The notes under the pieces were generated by a model. The model made no database searches. It was not told the DNA's origin and was given only the letters and a program-made list of their open reading frames with translations. Positions 53,368-62,406 of a DNA stretch of 64,000 bases are shown here, in pieces. The position numbers and the translations under genes are program-made. How positions within the stretch are numbered: the first letter of the stretch is position 1; the number at the start of each line of letters is the position of its first letter. Source of the stretch: Sphingomonas sanguinis (GTDB taxonomy: Bacteria > Pseudomonadota > Alphaproteobacteria > Sphingomonadales > Sphingomonadaceae); assembly GCF_019297835.1 (NCBI RefSeq), contig NZ_CP079203.1, positions 3,290,001 to 3,354,000 on the forward strand. Reading direction: 5' to 3'.

Positions 53368-55142
53368 CGCACGGCACTCCATGGTTTACTCAGCAGGACG
53401 GCGCAGTTGATCAGGCCGACCAGCGAATAGGTTTGCGGATAATTCCCCCACAGCTCGCCCGTATTCGGGTCGATATCCTCGGACAGAAGCCCGGCGGGGG
53501 TGCAGCGCGCCACCATCTCCTCGAACAGCGCGCGGGCGTCCTCATGACGCCCGGTGACATACAACGCTTCGATCAGCCAAAAAGTGCAGACATTGAAGGC
53601 GGTATGCGGCAGGCCGAAGTCATCCTCGGTCGCATAGCGCAGCATGTGGCTGCCCCGGCGTAGTCCCTTTTCGACCGCATCCAGCGTCGAGCGGAAGCGG
53701 GGATCGTCGGGCGACAGGAAGCGCAGGTCGAGCAGCTGGATGATGCTGGCGTCCAGATCGTCGCCGCCGAAGGTCGCCGACATGCGCTGCGTTTCCTCGC
53801 GCCACGCCGATTGCTCGATCGTCTCGCGCATCAGGTCAGCCCGCTCCTGCCAGAAGGCGCGGCGTTCCTCCAGGCCCAGCGCCTGCGCGGCGTTGGCGAG
53901 GCGGTCGCACGCCGCCCAGCACATGGCGGCGGAATAGGTATGGACGTGGCTCTTGGTGCGCAGTTCCCACAGCCCCGCGTCCGGCTGGTCGTATTTGGCC
54001 CAGGCCCGTTCGCCGACGCGCTCCAGCGAGTGGAAGTCCTCGACGCCCGACATGCGGAACAGGCGGGTGTCGAAGAACGCCTGCACGTCGGACAGCACGA
54101 TCTGGCCGTACGCATCGTGCTGGATCTGCTCATAGGCCTGGTTGCCGATGCGCACCGGTCCCATCGCGCGATAGCCGGGGAGCTTGGTCTCGATCCGCTC
54201 GACCAGGGTCGCTTCGCCACCGACGCCGTAAAGCGGCTGGATATGTCCGCCGCGCGCGGCATCGACGATATTGCGGAGATATTCCAGATACCCCTCCAGC
54301 ACGTCTAGCGCACCCAATCGGTTGAGCGCCTGTACCGTGTAATAGGCGTCGCGAATCCAGCAGTAGCGATAGTCCCAGTTGCGCCCCGAATCGGCATGTT
54401 CGGGCAGCGAGGTCGTCAGCGCGGCGACGATCGCGCCGGTTTCCTCATGCTGGCACAGCTTCAGCGTGATCGCGGCGCGGATGACCACCGCCTGCCACTC
54501 GACGGGGGTGGCGAGACCGCGCACCCAGTGATGCCATTCATGGGTGGTGCGCTCCAGCATGGCGCGGCTCGCCTCGCTGAGCACGCCTGCAAAGCTCTCG
54601 TCCGGGCCGAGGAACATGTGGATCGGGCGTTCGAGGCGGAACCATTGTTCGGCGGCGATATGGCCGACCGGTGCGTCGGTGGTCAGGCGCAGCGTCTGCT
54701 GGGTCATCAGATAGCGGATATGGTTGGACCCCTGGGTCCGCTCGGTCGGATTGCCCCAGTCGGTGGCCACGCGGAGCGCGATGCGAATACGCGGAGAGCC
54801 GATCGGCCGGACGATCCGCACATAGCTGGTCGGGCGGTAGACGCGGCCCTCACGCGAGAAGCGCGGGCAGAAATCGGTGATCTCGATGCCGTTGCCCCGG
54901 TCGTCCATATGCGTGGTGACCAGGATCGGCGTGTTGCGCAGATAGCCTTGCGTGGTCGAGACCCGGTCCTCCAGGTCGATCGCCCAATAGCCGGTCTCCG
55001 GCTCGCCATCGCCGAGCAATGCGCAAAAGGCCGGGTCGCCATCGACGCGCGGCACACAGCCCCAGACGAAGCGGCCTGCCGAATCGACCAGCGCGGAAAC
55101 CTGGCAATTGCCGATCGGCCAGAGGTTCATGTCCTGTTGCAT
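53364..55142 (-). CDS. Glycoside hydrolase family 15 protein (glucoamylase/trehalase type)
   Basis: Encodes 592 residues from the ATG at 55142, sharing a base with the otsB stop (TAATG). The GH15 features are an N-terminal beta domain (PIGNCQVSALVDSAGRFVWG), the (alpha/alpha)6 barrel beginning RNWDYRYCWIRDAYYTVQAL with a catalytic-type acid, and LLSEDIDPNTGELWGNYPQ near the end. Bacterial GH15 members of this form include trehalases as well as glucoamylases. Sitting between otsB and otsA, it may cleave trehalose, tuning its level; the substrate remains inferred. Confidence 0.9.
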   Translation of the reverse strand: MQQDMNLWPIGNCQVSALVDSAGRFVWGCVPRVDGDPAFCALLGDGEPETGYWAIDLEDRVSTTQGYLRNTPILVTTHMDDRGNGIEITDFCPRFSREGRVYRPTSYVRIVRPIGSPRIRIALRVATDWGNPTERTQGSNHIRYLMTQQTLRLTTDAPVGHIAAEQWFRLERPIHMFLGPDESFAGVLSEASRAMLERTTHEWHHWVRGLATPVEWQAVVIRAAITLKLCQHEETGAIVAALTTSLPEHADSGRNWDYRYCWIRDAYYTVQALNRLGALDVLEGYLEYLRNIVDAARGGHIQPLYGVGGEATLVERIETKLPGYRAMGPVRIGNQAYEQIQHDAYGQIVLSDVQAFFDTRLFRMSGVEDFHSLERVGERAWAKYDQPDAGLWELRTKSHVHTYSAAMCWAACDRLANAAQALGLEERRAFWQERADLMRETIEQSAWREETQRMSATFGGDDLDASIIQLLDLRFLSPDDPRFRSTLDAVEKGLRRGSHMLRYATEDDFGLPHTAFNVCTFWLIEALYVTGRHEDARALFEEMVARCTPAGLLSEDIDPNTGELWGNYPQTYSLVGLINCAVLLSKPWSAVR

Positions 55143-55915
55143 TACTTGGCATTCTCCAGCGCTTGGGCGAGCCATATATGGACGGCGGCGACATCGGGCA
55201 GGCGGTAACGGGCGGCGGTCTGACGCATCGGGCCGACCAGCACACCCGCGCCGCCCAGCGCGGCGGCGGCGGCGAAGCCGTCCTCGTCGGTCACGTCGTC
55301 GCCGAAGAAGATCGGGACCGTGCCCTGCATCGCGGGGGCCTGCATCAGCGTCTCGATCGCCCGGCCTTTGTCGCCGGGCAGGCGGATCTCGACCATCATC
55401 TTGCCGGGTTGCAAGGTCAGGCCGTGACGCTCGGCGATGGCGGTGGCTTCGCGGATCGCGAGCGGTTCGGCTTGCGGATTGCGGCGATAATGGAGGCCCG
55501 CACCGAAGCTCTTGGTTTCGAAATACAGGTCGTTGGCCTCGGCGACGGCGCGCATTTCGTCGGTCGCGGTGGCAAGATGGTCGGGCTTGTCGGGCTGGAC
55601 ATGGCCGTCCTCCGGCGAGCGGCGTTCGGCGCCGTGACTCCCAGCGAGGGTGAAATGCTCGGCTTGGGGGCCGAACAGCGCGTCGAGCTGTGCGATCGAA
55701 CGGCCGCTGACGATGGCGAGACGGCCCGGCATATGTGCGGCCAGCGCGTCCAGCCGGTCGGCGAGCTCGGTGCTGACATGCACCCCCTCCGGGTTGTCGG
55801 CGAGGTCGACCAGCGTGCCGTCGAAGTCGAGGAACAGGCTGTCGGTGGCGGACAGGCGGGGCGGGGGCGGGGCAAGGTCGGCCAGCATGGGCGAAAGCAT
55901 AGCGGATGCGGACAT
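55142..55915 (-). CDS. otsB: Trehalose-6-phosphate phosphatase
   Basis: Encodes about 257 residues. The HAD catalytic motif is FLDFDGTLVDLA; motif II is IVSGRS; the acidic motif is FFGDDVTDEDGF. It removes phosphate from trehalose-6-phosphate. Candidate starts are ATG 55930, 55915 and 55888; 55915 is chosen as having the best-spaced purine-rich stretch, with low certainty. It heads the trehalose operon. Confidence 0.94.
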   Translation of the reverse strand: MSASAMLSPMLADLAPPPPRLSATDSLFLDFDGTLVDLADNPEGVHVSTELADRLDALAAHMPGRLAIVSGRSIAQLDALFGPQAEHFTLAGSHGAERRSPEDGHVQPDKPDHLATATDEMRAVAEANDLYFETKSFGAGLHYRRNPQAEPLAIREATAIAERHGLTLQPGKMMVEIRLPGDKGRAIETLMQAPAMQGTVPIFFGDDVTDEDGFAAAAALGGAGVLVGPMRQTAARYRLPDVAAVHIWLAQALENAK

Positions 55916-56023
55916 GCCAAGTGAACCCATCCCCGCCGCTGGCGTTCCGCTGCGCTGCCGAAATGATTACGGAAGGGGGGGCGCCGGGAGAACAAGCAGG
56001 TTCCATCGCTGGAGTCTGGGCGC

Positions 56024-56187
56024 ACCCCCTCCCGCAAGCGGGAGGGGGATGGGGGAGGGGCCTTTCCACGGGCGACGTCGCTTGTGGCTTTTCCCTCCCC
56101 CGGCCCAGTTTCAGGTAAACGATGCCCCGCATCGTTTAGGTCATGCCGGGGGCATGACCGACCTGAAACTCGCTTGCGGGAGGGGAG
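56024..56187. repeat. Intergenic repeat family B, copy 4, interrupted by the 64-bp module
   Basis: The left hairpin ACCCCCTCCCGCAAGCGGGA, a middle block ending in TCGCTTGTGGC, and the right hairpin CGCTTGCGGGAGGGG. Compared with copy 3, the right arm is split by the module at 56107-56170. Confidence 0.82.
56107..56170 (+). repeat. 64-bp double-hairpin module, copy 1
   Basis: The terminal inverted repeats AGTTTCAGGT and ACCTGAAACT are perfect 10-bp arms. Inside are two perfect hairpins side by side: AAACGATG/CATCGTTT (56117-56124 with 56130-56137) and GGTCATGCC/GGCATGACC (56139-56147 with 56151-56159). One unpaired base separates them and one follows. The folded single strand would be a three-way junction. 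All 64 bases equal the reverse complement of 62424-62487. Confidence 0.93.
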
Positions 56188-56236
56188 AAGAAGGGGGCTG
56201 GCGGTGTGGATCAATTCCGGCGCTTGCCGCTTGGCA

Positions 56237-56341
56237 CACCCCCTCCCGCAGGCGGGAGGGGGATGGGGGGAGGGTCGTTCCCACGGGCGACATCGCTTGT
56301 GACTTTCCCTCCCCCAACCCCTCCCGCCTGCGGGAGGGGAG
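56237..56341. repeat. Intergenic repeat family B, copy 5
   Basis: The arms CCCCCTCCCGCAGGCGGGAG and CCCCTCCCGCCTGCGGGAGG with a middle block like copy 4 (CCACGGGCGACATCGCTTG). It is a tandem neighbour of copy 4; the two fill most of the gap 55916-56405. Confidence 0.85.
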
Positions 56342-56347
56342 TAAGAA

Positions 56348-56378
56348 GAAAAAAGGGCTGGCGATCGCTCGCCAGCCC
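56348..56378 (-). terminator. Rho-independent terminator after sdhA
   Basis: On the minus strand GGGCTGGCG pairs perfectly with CGCCAGCCC around six bases, followed by a run of T residues. It lies about 27 bp past the sdhA stop, so the operon ends without sdhB. Confidence 0.92.
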
Positions 56379-56405
56379 CTCTTTTCCGAACCTTGGATAC
56401 AGGCC

Positions 56406-58214
56406 TTAGTACACCCGCTTCTTCGGCTTGATATACTCGATATCGTCGGTCAGCGTGTAATCATGCACCGGGCGATAGTCGATCTCGACCCCGCCGCCCT
56501 GGCCGCCCCATCCGTCGAAGGTCGCGACGGTGTGCTTCATCCAGTTGGCGTCGTCGCGATCGGGGAAGTCCTCGTTCACATGCGCGCCGCGGCTTTCCTT
56601 GCGGTTCAGCGCCGATTCCATCGTCACGACCGCCTGGCTGATCAGATTGTCCAGCTCCAGCGTCTCGACCAGATCGGTGTTCCAGATCAGCGAGCGATCC
56701 TTGATGCCGATGTCCTTCATCCGGTCATAGGTGGCGCGGATCATCTGGCGGCCTTCGGTCAGCAGCTCGTCGGTACGGAACACGGCGCAGTGGCGCTGCA
56801 TCGTCTTCTGCATCTCGCTGCGCACCGAGGCGGTGGTCGAGCTGCCGGCGGCGTTGCGGAAGTGGTCCAGGCGGCCCAGCGCCAGCTCTTCCGAACCGGC
56901 GGGCAGCGGCGCATGCGGCGTGCCGGGCTTCAGCGTGTCCTTGATGCGCAGGCCGGTCGCACGGCCGAACACGACGAGGTCGATCAGCGAGTTGGAGCCC
57001 AGGCGGTTCGCGCCGTGCACCGATACGCAGGCCGCTTCGCCGACCGCGAACAGGCCGGGGACGACCGAATCCGGGTTGCCGTCCTTCAGGCGGACGACTT
57101 CGCCGTGATAGTTGGTCGGAATGCCGCCCATATTATAGTGGACGGTCGGCGTGACGGGCAGCGGCTGGCGGGTCAGGTCGACACCGGCGAAGATCTTGCC
57201 GGTCTCGGTGATGCCGGGCAGGCGCTCGGCCAGGACCTTCGGGTCGATATGATCGAGATGGAGGTAGATATGATCCCCCTCCTTGCCGACGCCGCGCCCT
57301 TCGCGGATTTCCATCGCCATCGAACGCGACACGACGTCGCGGCTGGCGAGATCCTTGGCCGACGGCGCATAGCGCTCCATGAAGCGCTCGCCCTCGGAGT
57401 TGGTCAGGTAGCCGCCTTCGCCACGCGCACCCTCGGTGATGAGGACGCCCGCGCCGTAGATGCCGGTCGGGTGGAACTGCACGAACTCCATGTCCTGGAG
57501 CGGCAGGCCTGCGCGCAGCACCATGCCGCCGCCGTCACCCGTGCAGGTGTGCGCCGAGGTGGCCGAGAAATAGCAGCGGCCATAGCCGCCGGTCGCCAGC
57601 ACGACGTTATGCGCGCGGAACCGGTGGATCGAGCCGTCTTCCATGCACAGCGCGATGACGCCGCGGCAATTGCCCTGATCGTCCATGATCAGGTCGAGCG
57701 CGAAATATTCGATGAAGAAGTCCGCGTCATACTTCAGCGACTGCTGGTACAGCGCGTGCAGCATGGCGTGGCCGGTACGGTCGGCGGCGGCGCAGGTGCG
57801 CTGCGCAGGCGGACCCTCGCCCATATTCTGCATCATGCCGCCGAAGGGGCGCTGATAGATCTTGCCCTCTTCGGTGCGGCTGAACGGCACGCCCGCATGC
57901 TCCAGCTCGTACACGGCGGCGGGCGCCTCGCGGCACAGATATTCGATCGCGTCCTGGTCGCCCAGCCAGTCCGACCCCTTGACGGTGTCGTACATGTGCC
58001 AGGTCCAGTGGTCCGGACCCATGTTGCCCAGCGAGGCGGCGATGCCGCCCTGCGCGGCAACGGTATGGCTGCGCGTCGGGAACACCTTGGTGATGCAGGC
58101 GGTCTTCAGACCCGCCTCGGCGATACCCATGGTGGCGCGCAGGCCCGAGCCGCCCGCACCCACGACGACGGCGTCATAGGTGTGGTCGATGATCTTGTAG
58201 GCGGCAGCGGACAT
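56406..58214 (-). CDS. sdhA: Succinate dehydrogenase flavoprotein subunit
   Basis: Encodes 602 residues from the ATG at 58214, which overlaps sdhD by ATGA. The FAD-binding N-terminus is [15 protein letters not shown]. The covalent-flavin His is in [14 protein letters not shown]. Active-site segments [20 protein letters not shown] and [17 protein letters not shown] are intact. It oxidises succinate in complex II. Downstream is a terminator rather than sdhB. Confidence 0.98.
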   Translation of the reverse strand: MSAAAYKIIDHTYDAVVVGAGGSGLRATMGIAEAGLKTACITKVFPTRSHTVAAQGGIAASLGNMGPDHWTWHMYDTVKGSDWLGDQDAIEYLCREAPAAVYELEHAGVPFSRTEEGKIYQRPFGGMMQNMGEGPPAQRTCAAADRTGHAMLHALYQQSLKYDADFFIEYFALDLIMDDQGNCRGVIALCMEDGSIHRFRAHNVVLATGGYGRCYFSATSAHTCTGDGGGMVLRAGLPLQDMEFVQFHPTGIYGAGVLITEGARGEGGYLTNSEGERFMERYAPSAKDLASRDVVSRSMAMEIREGRGVGKEGDHIYLHLDHIDPKVLAERLPGITETGKIFAGVDLTRQPLPVTPTVHYNMGGIPTNYHGEVVRLKDGNPDSVVPGLFAVGEAACVSVHGANRLGSNSLIDLVVFGRATGLRIKDTLKPGTPHAPLPAGSEELALGRLDHFRNAAGSSTTASVRSEMQKTMQRHCAVFRTDELLTEGRQMIRATYDRMKDIGIKDRSLIWNTDLVETLELDNLISQAVVTMESALNRKESRGAHVNEDFPDRDDANWMKHTVATFDGWGGQGGGVEIDYRPVHDYTLTDDIEYIKPKKRVY

Positions 58215-58597
58215 CAGGCAGCGGCTCCGAAGGCGATCTTGAGGATCGAGAAGATGGCGACGGCGGCGATCGTGAAGACGAACAGGTTCATGACGACGAG
58301 CATCGCGACCCGGTTCTGGTCCTGCTCGTAATCCTCGATCACGACCTGGAGGCCGAGGCGCATGTGATAGAAGACCGAGGCGACCAGCATCACCATCGGG
58401 ATGGCGGCCCAGGGATTGGCCAGCCACAGCCGCATCGCGGCATAGTCGTAGGAAGGCTGACGCAGGATCGAGATCAGCAGCCAGACGACCAGCAGGAAGT
58501 TCGATCCCGCCGTCAGGCGCTGGTTCAGCCAGTGATGGGTGCCCGACTTGGCCGAGCCCAGGCCGCGCACGCGGCCGATCGCGGTTCCGGAACGCAT
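58214..58597 (-). CDS. sdhD: Succinate dehydrogenase membrane anchor SdhD
   Basis: Encodes 127 residues with three transmembrane helices (about 34-46, 62-80 and 98-121). The pattern [21 protein letters not shown] and the haem/quinone-side [13 protein letters not shown] are typical. It starts ATG at 58597, overlapping the sdhC stop. Confidence 0.93.
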   Translation of the reverse strand: MRSGTAIGRVRGLGSAKSGTHHWLNQRLTAGSNFLLVVWLLISILRQPSYDYAAMRLWLANPWAAIPMVMLVASVFYHMRLGLQVVIEDYEQDQNRVAMLVVMNLFVFTIAAVAIFSILKIAFGAAA

Positions 58598-59007
58598 CAC
58601 TTGATCCCCAGATAGAGCCAGAAGGCCACCGTCATTACGACGGCGAAGATGATGGTGGCTTGCGCCTGCAGCTTGTTCGACTTCAGCTCGAAGCCCGCCC
58701 CCACATCCATGAACAGGTGGCGGATGCCGTTGGCCATGTGCTGGAACAGCGAGGCGGTCAGGCCGATGCCGACCACATAGCCCAGGATGTTCAGCTTGCC
58801 CGACGATACGGTGAAGACGTCGCGGAACGTCGCATAGCTTTCGGGACCGGCAGCGATAGCCGCCAGGAACCAGACGAGAAGCGCCGCGCCCACGGTCGCC
58901 ATGCCCGTGCCGGTGGCACGATGCAGAATGGAGACCAGCATGTTGGGACCCCATTTCCAGATCTGGAGGTGCGGGGAGAGCGGGCGTGCGGTGTTGCGGG
59001 CGGCCAA
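58597..59007 (-). CDS. sdhC: Succinate dehydrogenase cytochrome b556 subunit SdhC (TTG start)
   Basis: Encodes 136 residues from a TTG at 59007, with GAGGA seven bases before it. This start gives the family-typical N-terminus [20 protein letters not shown] followed by ILHRATGTG. No ATG or GTG lies closer except the internal Met at the MLVS position, which would cut off the conserved LSPHLQIW. Three transmembrane helices follow, and the haem ligand His is in [17 protein letters not shown]. It is the first gene of sdhCDA. Confidence 0.9.
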   Translation of the reverse strand: MAARNTARPLSPHLQIWKWGPNMLVSILHRATGTGMATVGAALLVWFLAAIAAGPESYATFRDVFTVSSGKLNILGYVVGIGLTASLFQHMANGIRHLFMDVGAGFELKSNKLQAQATIIFAVVMTVAFWLYLGIK

Positions 59008-59212
59008 GGGCAGATCCTCGAACAGTCTAAAGTCGGGCTGGTTTGCGGATACGCCTATGGTGAAGACGTCGTCAGGATGCAAGCCGCGAGGCGAGATTCG
59101 TGCCCTGAGGCGATGGGAACGGCAGGAGGCGAACGCGGCTAACCCGCCCTTAACGCTTTGCGCGGCACAGTCGGCGCGATCACGTTCCGATTGCCTGAAA
59201 GCGGAAGCCGAT

Positions 59213-60595
59213 ATGCCCGAGCGGGAAAATAATGTTGCCAGGACCGATCTGCCGCCGCCCACCGAGATTACCGCGGGGATCGATCTCGACGCGCGGGTTC
59301 GTGCCTTCGACGGAGGCGACGGCTCGCTGACGCGCCTCGCCGCCGATCTCTGGCCTGCCATCGAGGCGCGCGCTGATGAGGTGACCGAGGCGTATTGGAA
59401 TCACTGGCGCCTTGCCAATCCGGGGGAGCCCGACTGGACCAAGCTGGACCGCGAGCGGCAGCTGACGGCAGGGCGCGCCTATCTGCGCAACCGCTTTTGC
59501 AATCTGTCGGGACGCGACTGGGTCGAGTCGCTGGGGCGTTCGGTCGCCTCGGCCTATGGCGCCGGGGTGCCGCCGATGGATGTGCTGGCCATGTCCTGCG
59601 CCAGCGACCGGGCGGCGTTGAAGGTGCTGCTGCAAGAGGTGCCCCTCGACGACCCGCGCCGCGAGGTGATGATCGACACGCTGCTCCGCCTGTTCGGCAT
59701 GGAGACCGAGCTGACCGTCGAGCTATTCGCGGGCTTTGCCGACTGGAGCGCCGAGCGCGAGCGCGAGCGGCTGGCGGGGGACTTCCGCAACGGCATCGCC
59801 GCGGTGGTGGAAAATGCGTCGGTCGAGGGGCAGGATCTGCGACGCCAGGCGCAGGAGGCGTCGATGTCGACGCGCGGGATGCTGGGCAAGTCGAGCGAAG
59901 TCGCCGCCGCCGCCGAACAGTCGGCCGTCGCGATGCGCGAGGCGGCACAGACCGCCGCCGGGCTGATCCGCGCGATCGAGGATGCCCGGACCGAGGTCGA
60001 CCAGGCTGCCGATGTTGCCAACCGCGCCGCCGATCAGGCAGGGCAGGCGGTCGGCATGTCGGAGATGTTGTCCGACCATGCCAAGTCGATCGAATCGATC
60101 CTGGGCCTGATCCGCGACATCGCCGGGCAGACCAACCTCCTTGCGCTCAACGCCACCATCGAGGCGGCGCGCGCGGGCGATGCGGGCCGGGGCTTCGCGG
60201 TCGTCGCGCAGGAGGTGAAGAGCCTCGCCAGCCAGACCGCGCGCGCCACCGACGACATCGCCACCAAGATCGCCGCGATCCAGGCCGCGACCCGCTCGAC
60301 GGTCGAGACCAACGCCTCGATCAAGGCCACGGTCCATGAGGTGCAGGTCTCGGCCGAGCGCATCCGCCACGCCATGGAGGCGCAGGCTCAGACCGTCACC
60401 GCGATCACGGCGGCGGTCGACGAAACCGCTTTGGCCGCCGACTCGATGTCGCACACCATCGCCGCGATCCGCCAGGATACCGAGCATGTCGCGCAGGAGA
60501 TCGACCGGGTCGGGCGCGGCTTCGACCATCTCGATACGCAGCTGGGCGACCTGAAGACTAGCGCCAGCCAGTTCGTCGCGCGAGTCGCGGCCTGA
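59213..60595 (+). CDS. Soluble methyl-accepting receptor with globin-sensor-like N-terminal domain
   Basis: Encodes 460 residues from the ATG at 59213 (GGAAG upstream). No transmembrane segment is present. Residues about 23-180 are helical and resemble a globin-coupled sensor domain. Where these normally have the proximal haem His (AHxRIG), this protein reads [11 protein letters not shown], placing Tyr115 there. Residues 200-460 are a chemoreceptor signalling domain with the hairpin tip [20 protein letters not shown] and [15 protein letters not shown]. It is a cytoplasmic sensor, possibly not chemotactic since no che genes are nearby. Confidence 0.82.
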   Translation: MPERENNVARTDLPPPTEITAGIDLDARVRAFDGGDGSLTRLAADLWPAIEARADEVTEAYWNHWRLANPGEPDWTKLDRERQLTAGRAYLRNRFCNLSGRDWVESLGRSVASAYGAGVPPMDVLAMSCASDRAALKVLLQEVPLDDPRREVMIDTLLRLFGMETELTVELFAGFADWSAERERERLAGDFRNGIAAVVENASVEGQDLRRQAQEASMSTRGMLGKSSEVAAAAEQSAVAMREAAQTAAGLIRAIEDARTEVDQAADVANRAADQAGQAVGMSEMLSDHAKSIESILGLIRDIAGQTNLLALNATIEAARAGDAGRGFAVVAQEVKSLASQTARATDDIATKIAAIQAATRSTVETNASIKATVHEVQVSAERIRHAMEAQAQTVTAITAAVDETALAADSMSHTIAAIRQDTEHVAQEIDRVGRGFDHLDTQLGDLKTSASQFVARVAA

Positions 60596-60601
60596 TCCCT
60601 G

Positions 60602-60732
60602 ATCCTCCCCGGTCACGGGGAGGTGGCAGGGCGTAGCCCTGACGGAGGGGGGCTTCCTCAACGGGTACCCCTAGCGGCACGCCCCCTCCACCACCGCTTC
60701 GCGGCGGTTCCCCTCCCCGTGCCGGGGAGGAT
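60602..60732. repeat. Intergenic repeat family A, copy 4
   Basis: A 131-bp element from ATCCTCCCCGGTCACGGGG to CCCCGTGCCGGGGAGGAT, in the same order as copy 1, including the shared GGGGGGCTTCCTCAA. It lies 6 bp after the receptor gene's stop. Confidence 0.88.
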
Positions 60733-60779
60733 CGATCCAGCTGGTTGACGCATCGGCCCTCGCCCGGCACGGCAGGGGC

Positions 60780-61475
60780 ATGACGACGATATTGGTAACG
60801 GGCAGCAGCCGAGGCATCGGCGCAGCCATCGCATCGAGCCTGGGCGACCTGCCCGACACGCGGGTCCTGGGCCATGCCACACGCACCGGCATCGCGACGG
60901 ACCTGTCGGAGGAGGGCGCCGCCGCGCGGCTCTGGGCCGCCGCGCTGGCCGAAGCGGGCGGCGCGATCGACATCCTTGTCAACAATGCCGGGATTTTCGA
61001 GGCCAGCCCGCTCGACGCCGATGACTGGTCGGACAGCTGGGCGCGGACCATGCAGATCAACCTGACCGCCTCGGCCGAGCTGTGCCGCCTGGCCGTGCTG
61101 CACTGGCAGGGGCGGGGCGTCGGGGGCCGCATCGTCAACATCGCCAGTCGCGCCGCCTATCGCGGCGACTCGCCCGCCCACTGGCATTATGCCGCGTCCA
61201 AGGGCGGTATGGTCGCGATGACCAAGACCATCGCGCGGGGCTATGCCGCGCAAGGAATCCTGGCCTTCGCCGTTTGCCCCGGCTTCACCATGACCGGCAT
61301 GGCGGACGATTATCTGGCCAGCCGGGGCGGCGACAAGCTGCTCGCCGACATTCCGCTGGGCCGGGTCGCCAGCCCTGAGGAAGTCGCCACAACCGTCCGT
61401 TTCCTGTGCATCGACGCACCCCCTTCGATGACCGGCGCGGTCCTCGACTTGAATGGAGCCAGCTATGTCCGCTGA
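60780..61475 (+). CDS. Short-chain dehydrogenase/reductase
   Basis: Encodes 231 residues. The cofactor motif TGSSRGIGAAIA is at the N-terminus; NNAG, the NIAS catalytic Ser region and YAASK (Tyr and Lys) are intact. The Rossmann-fold enzyme uses NAD(P)H; FabG-like paralogues are common and the substrate cannot be told. It overlaps prmA by 11 bp and is probably co-transcribed with it. Confidence 0.92.
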   Translation: MTTILVTGSSRGIGAAIASSLGDLPDTRVLGHATRTGIATDLSEEGAAARLWAAALAEAGGAIDILVNNAGIFEASPLDADDWSDSWARTMQINLTASAELCRLAVLHWQGRGVGGRIVNIASRAAYRGDSPAHWHYAASKGGMVAMTKTIARGYAAQGILAFAVCPGFTMTGMADDYLASRGGDKLLADIPLGRVASPEEVATTVRFLCIDAPPSMTGAVLDLNGASYVR

Positions 61476-62397
61476 CAGCTGGAAGCTGACCCTGCCCTGC
61501 ACCCGCGACGAGGCGGAGGCGATCGACGCCGCCGACGACCTGGCGATCGAGGCGGTTATCATGACCACCGAGGAGGTGGAGGACGATCGCGAGCATTGGC
61601 GACTCGACGCCTATTTCGAGGCCGAGCCAGATGCCGCCACCATCGAAGCGATCCGCGCGCTGGTGCCGAGCGCGGGCGACCATCCCGCCACGGTCGAGCA
61701 TCTGGCGGCGCAGGACTGGGTGACGATGAGCCAGGCGGGGCTGGCGCCGCTCTCGGTCGGGCGCTTCTTCGTCCACACCGGCGACGAGGCGGTGCCGGAG
61801 GGCTTGCGCGGTTTCCATATCCCGGCGGGCCGGGCATTCGGCACCGGGCATCACGAGACCACCAGCGGTTGCCTCGCGATGCTCGACGGGATGGCTTCGC
61901 AGACGGTTGGGAACGCCATCGATGTCGGCACCGGCACCGGCCTGCTCGCCTTTGCGGCGCGGCATCTCTGGCCCGAGGCCAAGGTCGTCGCGACCGATAT
62001 CGACCCCATCGCGATCGACGTGACCGCCGAGAATGCGGCGATCAACGGCGTGGACGGCGTCGAGCTGATCGTCGCCGATGGGGCGCTGGCCGACCCGATC
62101 ATGGCGGGCGCGCCCTATGATCTGGTCATTGCCAATATCCTGGCCGGTCCGCTGATCTCCATGGCGCCCGAACTGGCGGCGATCGCGGGATCGGGGGCGA
62201 CTCTGGTGCTGGCGGGCCTGCTGGAGACGCAGCGCGCCGATGTGGTCGCCGCCTATGAGGCGTGCGGTTGTGCGCTGGAGACGGTCGACCGGCGCGGCGA
62301 CTGGAGCGTGTTGCGGTTGCGGGCGGGAGCGGAGCGATTCGTGCCGAACGCGCCTTTCGATCCCAAGGGGCGGAACGGCTGGGCGTTGGATATCTGA
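61465..62397 (+). CDS. prmA: Ribosomal protein L11 methyltransferase
   Basis: Encodes 310 residues from the ATG at 61465, preceded by GGAG and overlapping the SDR gene. The family segment FGTGHHETTSGCLAML, motif I IDVGTGTGLLAFAA, TDIDPIAIDVTAENAAIN and the NILAGPL catalytic loop are all present. It trimethylates Lys and the N-terminus of L11, the product of rplK at 16952. The N-terminal substrate-recognition domain is as usual. Confidence 0.95.
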   Translation: MSADSWKLTLPCTRDEAEAIDAADDLAIEAVIMTTEEVEDDREHWRLDAYFEAEPDAATIEAIRALVPSAGDHPATVEHLAAQDWVTMSQAGLAPLSVGRFFVHTGDEAVPEGLRGFHIPAGRAFGTGHHETTSGCLAMLDGMASQTVGNAIDVGTGTGLLAFAARHLWPEAKVVATDIDPIAIDVTAENAAINGVDGVELIVADGALADPIMAGAPYDLVIANILAGPLISMAPELAAIAGSGATLVLAGLLETQRADVVAAYEACGCALETVDRRGDWSVLRLRAGAERFVPNAPFDPKGRNGWALDI

Positions 62398-62406
62398 CCT
62401 TCTTTA

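Noticed and set aside
55931..56132. Possible N-terminal extension of the otsB or GH15 frame into the repeat region
   Set aside because: The extension reads family B repeat sequence and has no conserved residues. The accepted starts overlap upstream stops in a normal operon pattern.
55650..58331. Long plus-strand frame opposite otsB and sdhA
   Set aside because: It is antisense to conserved genes and passes through repeats. No domain is recognisable.
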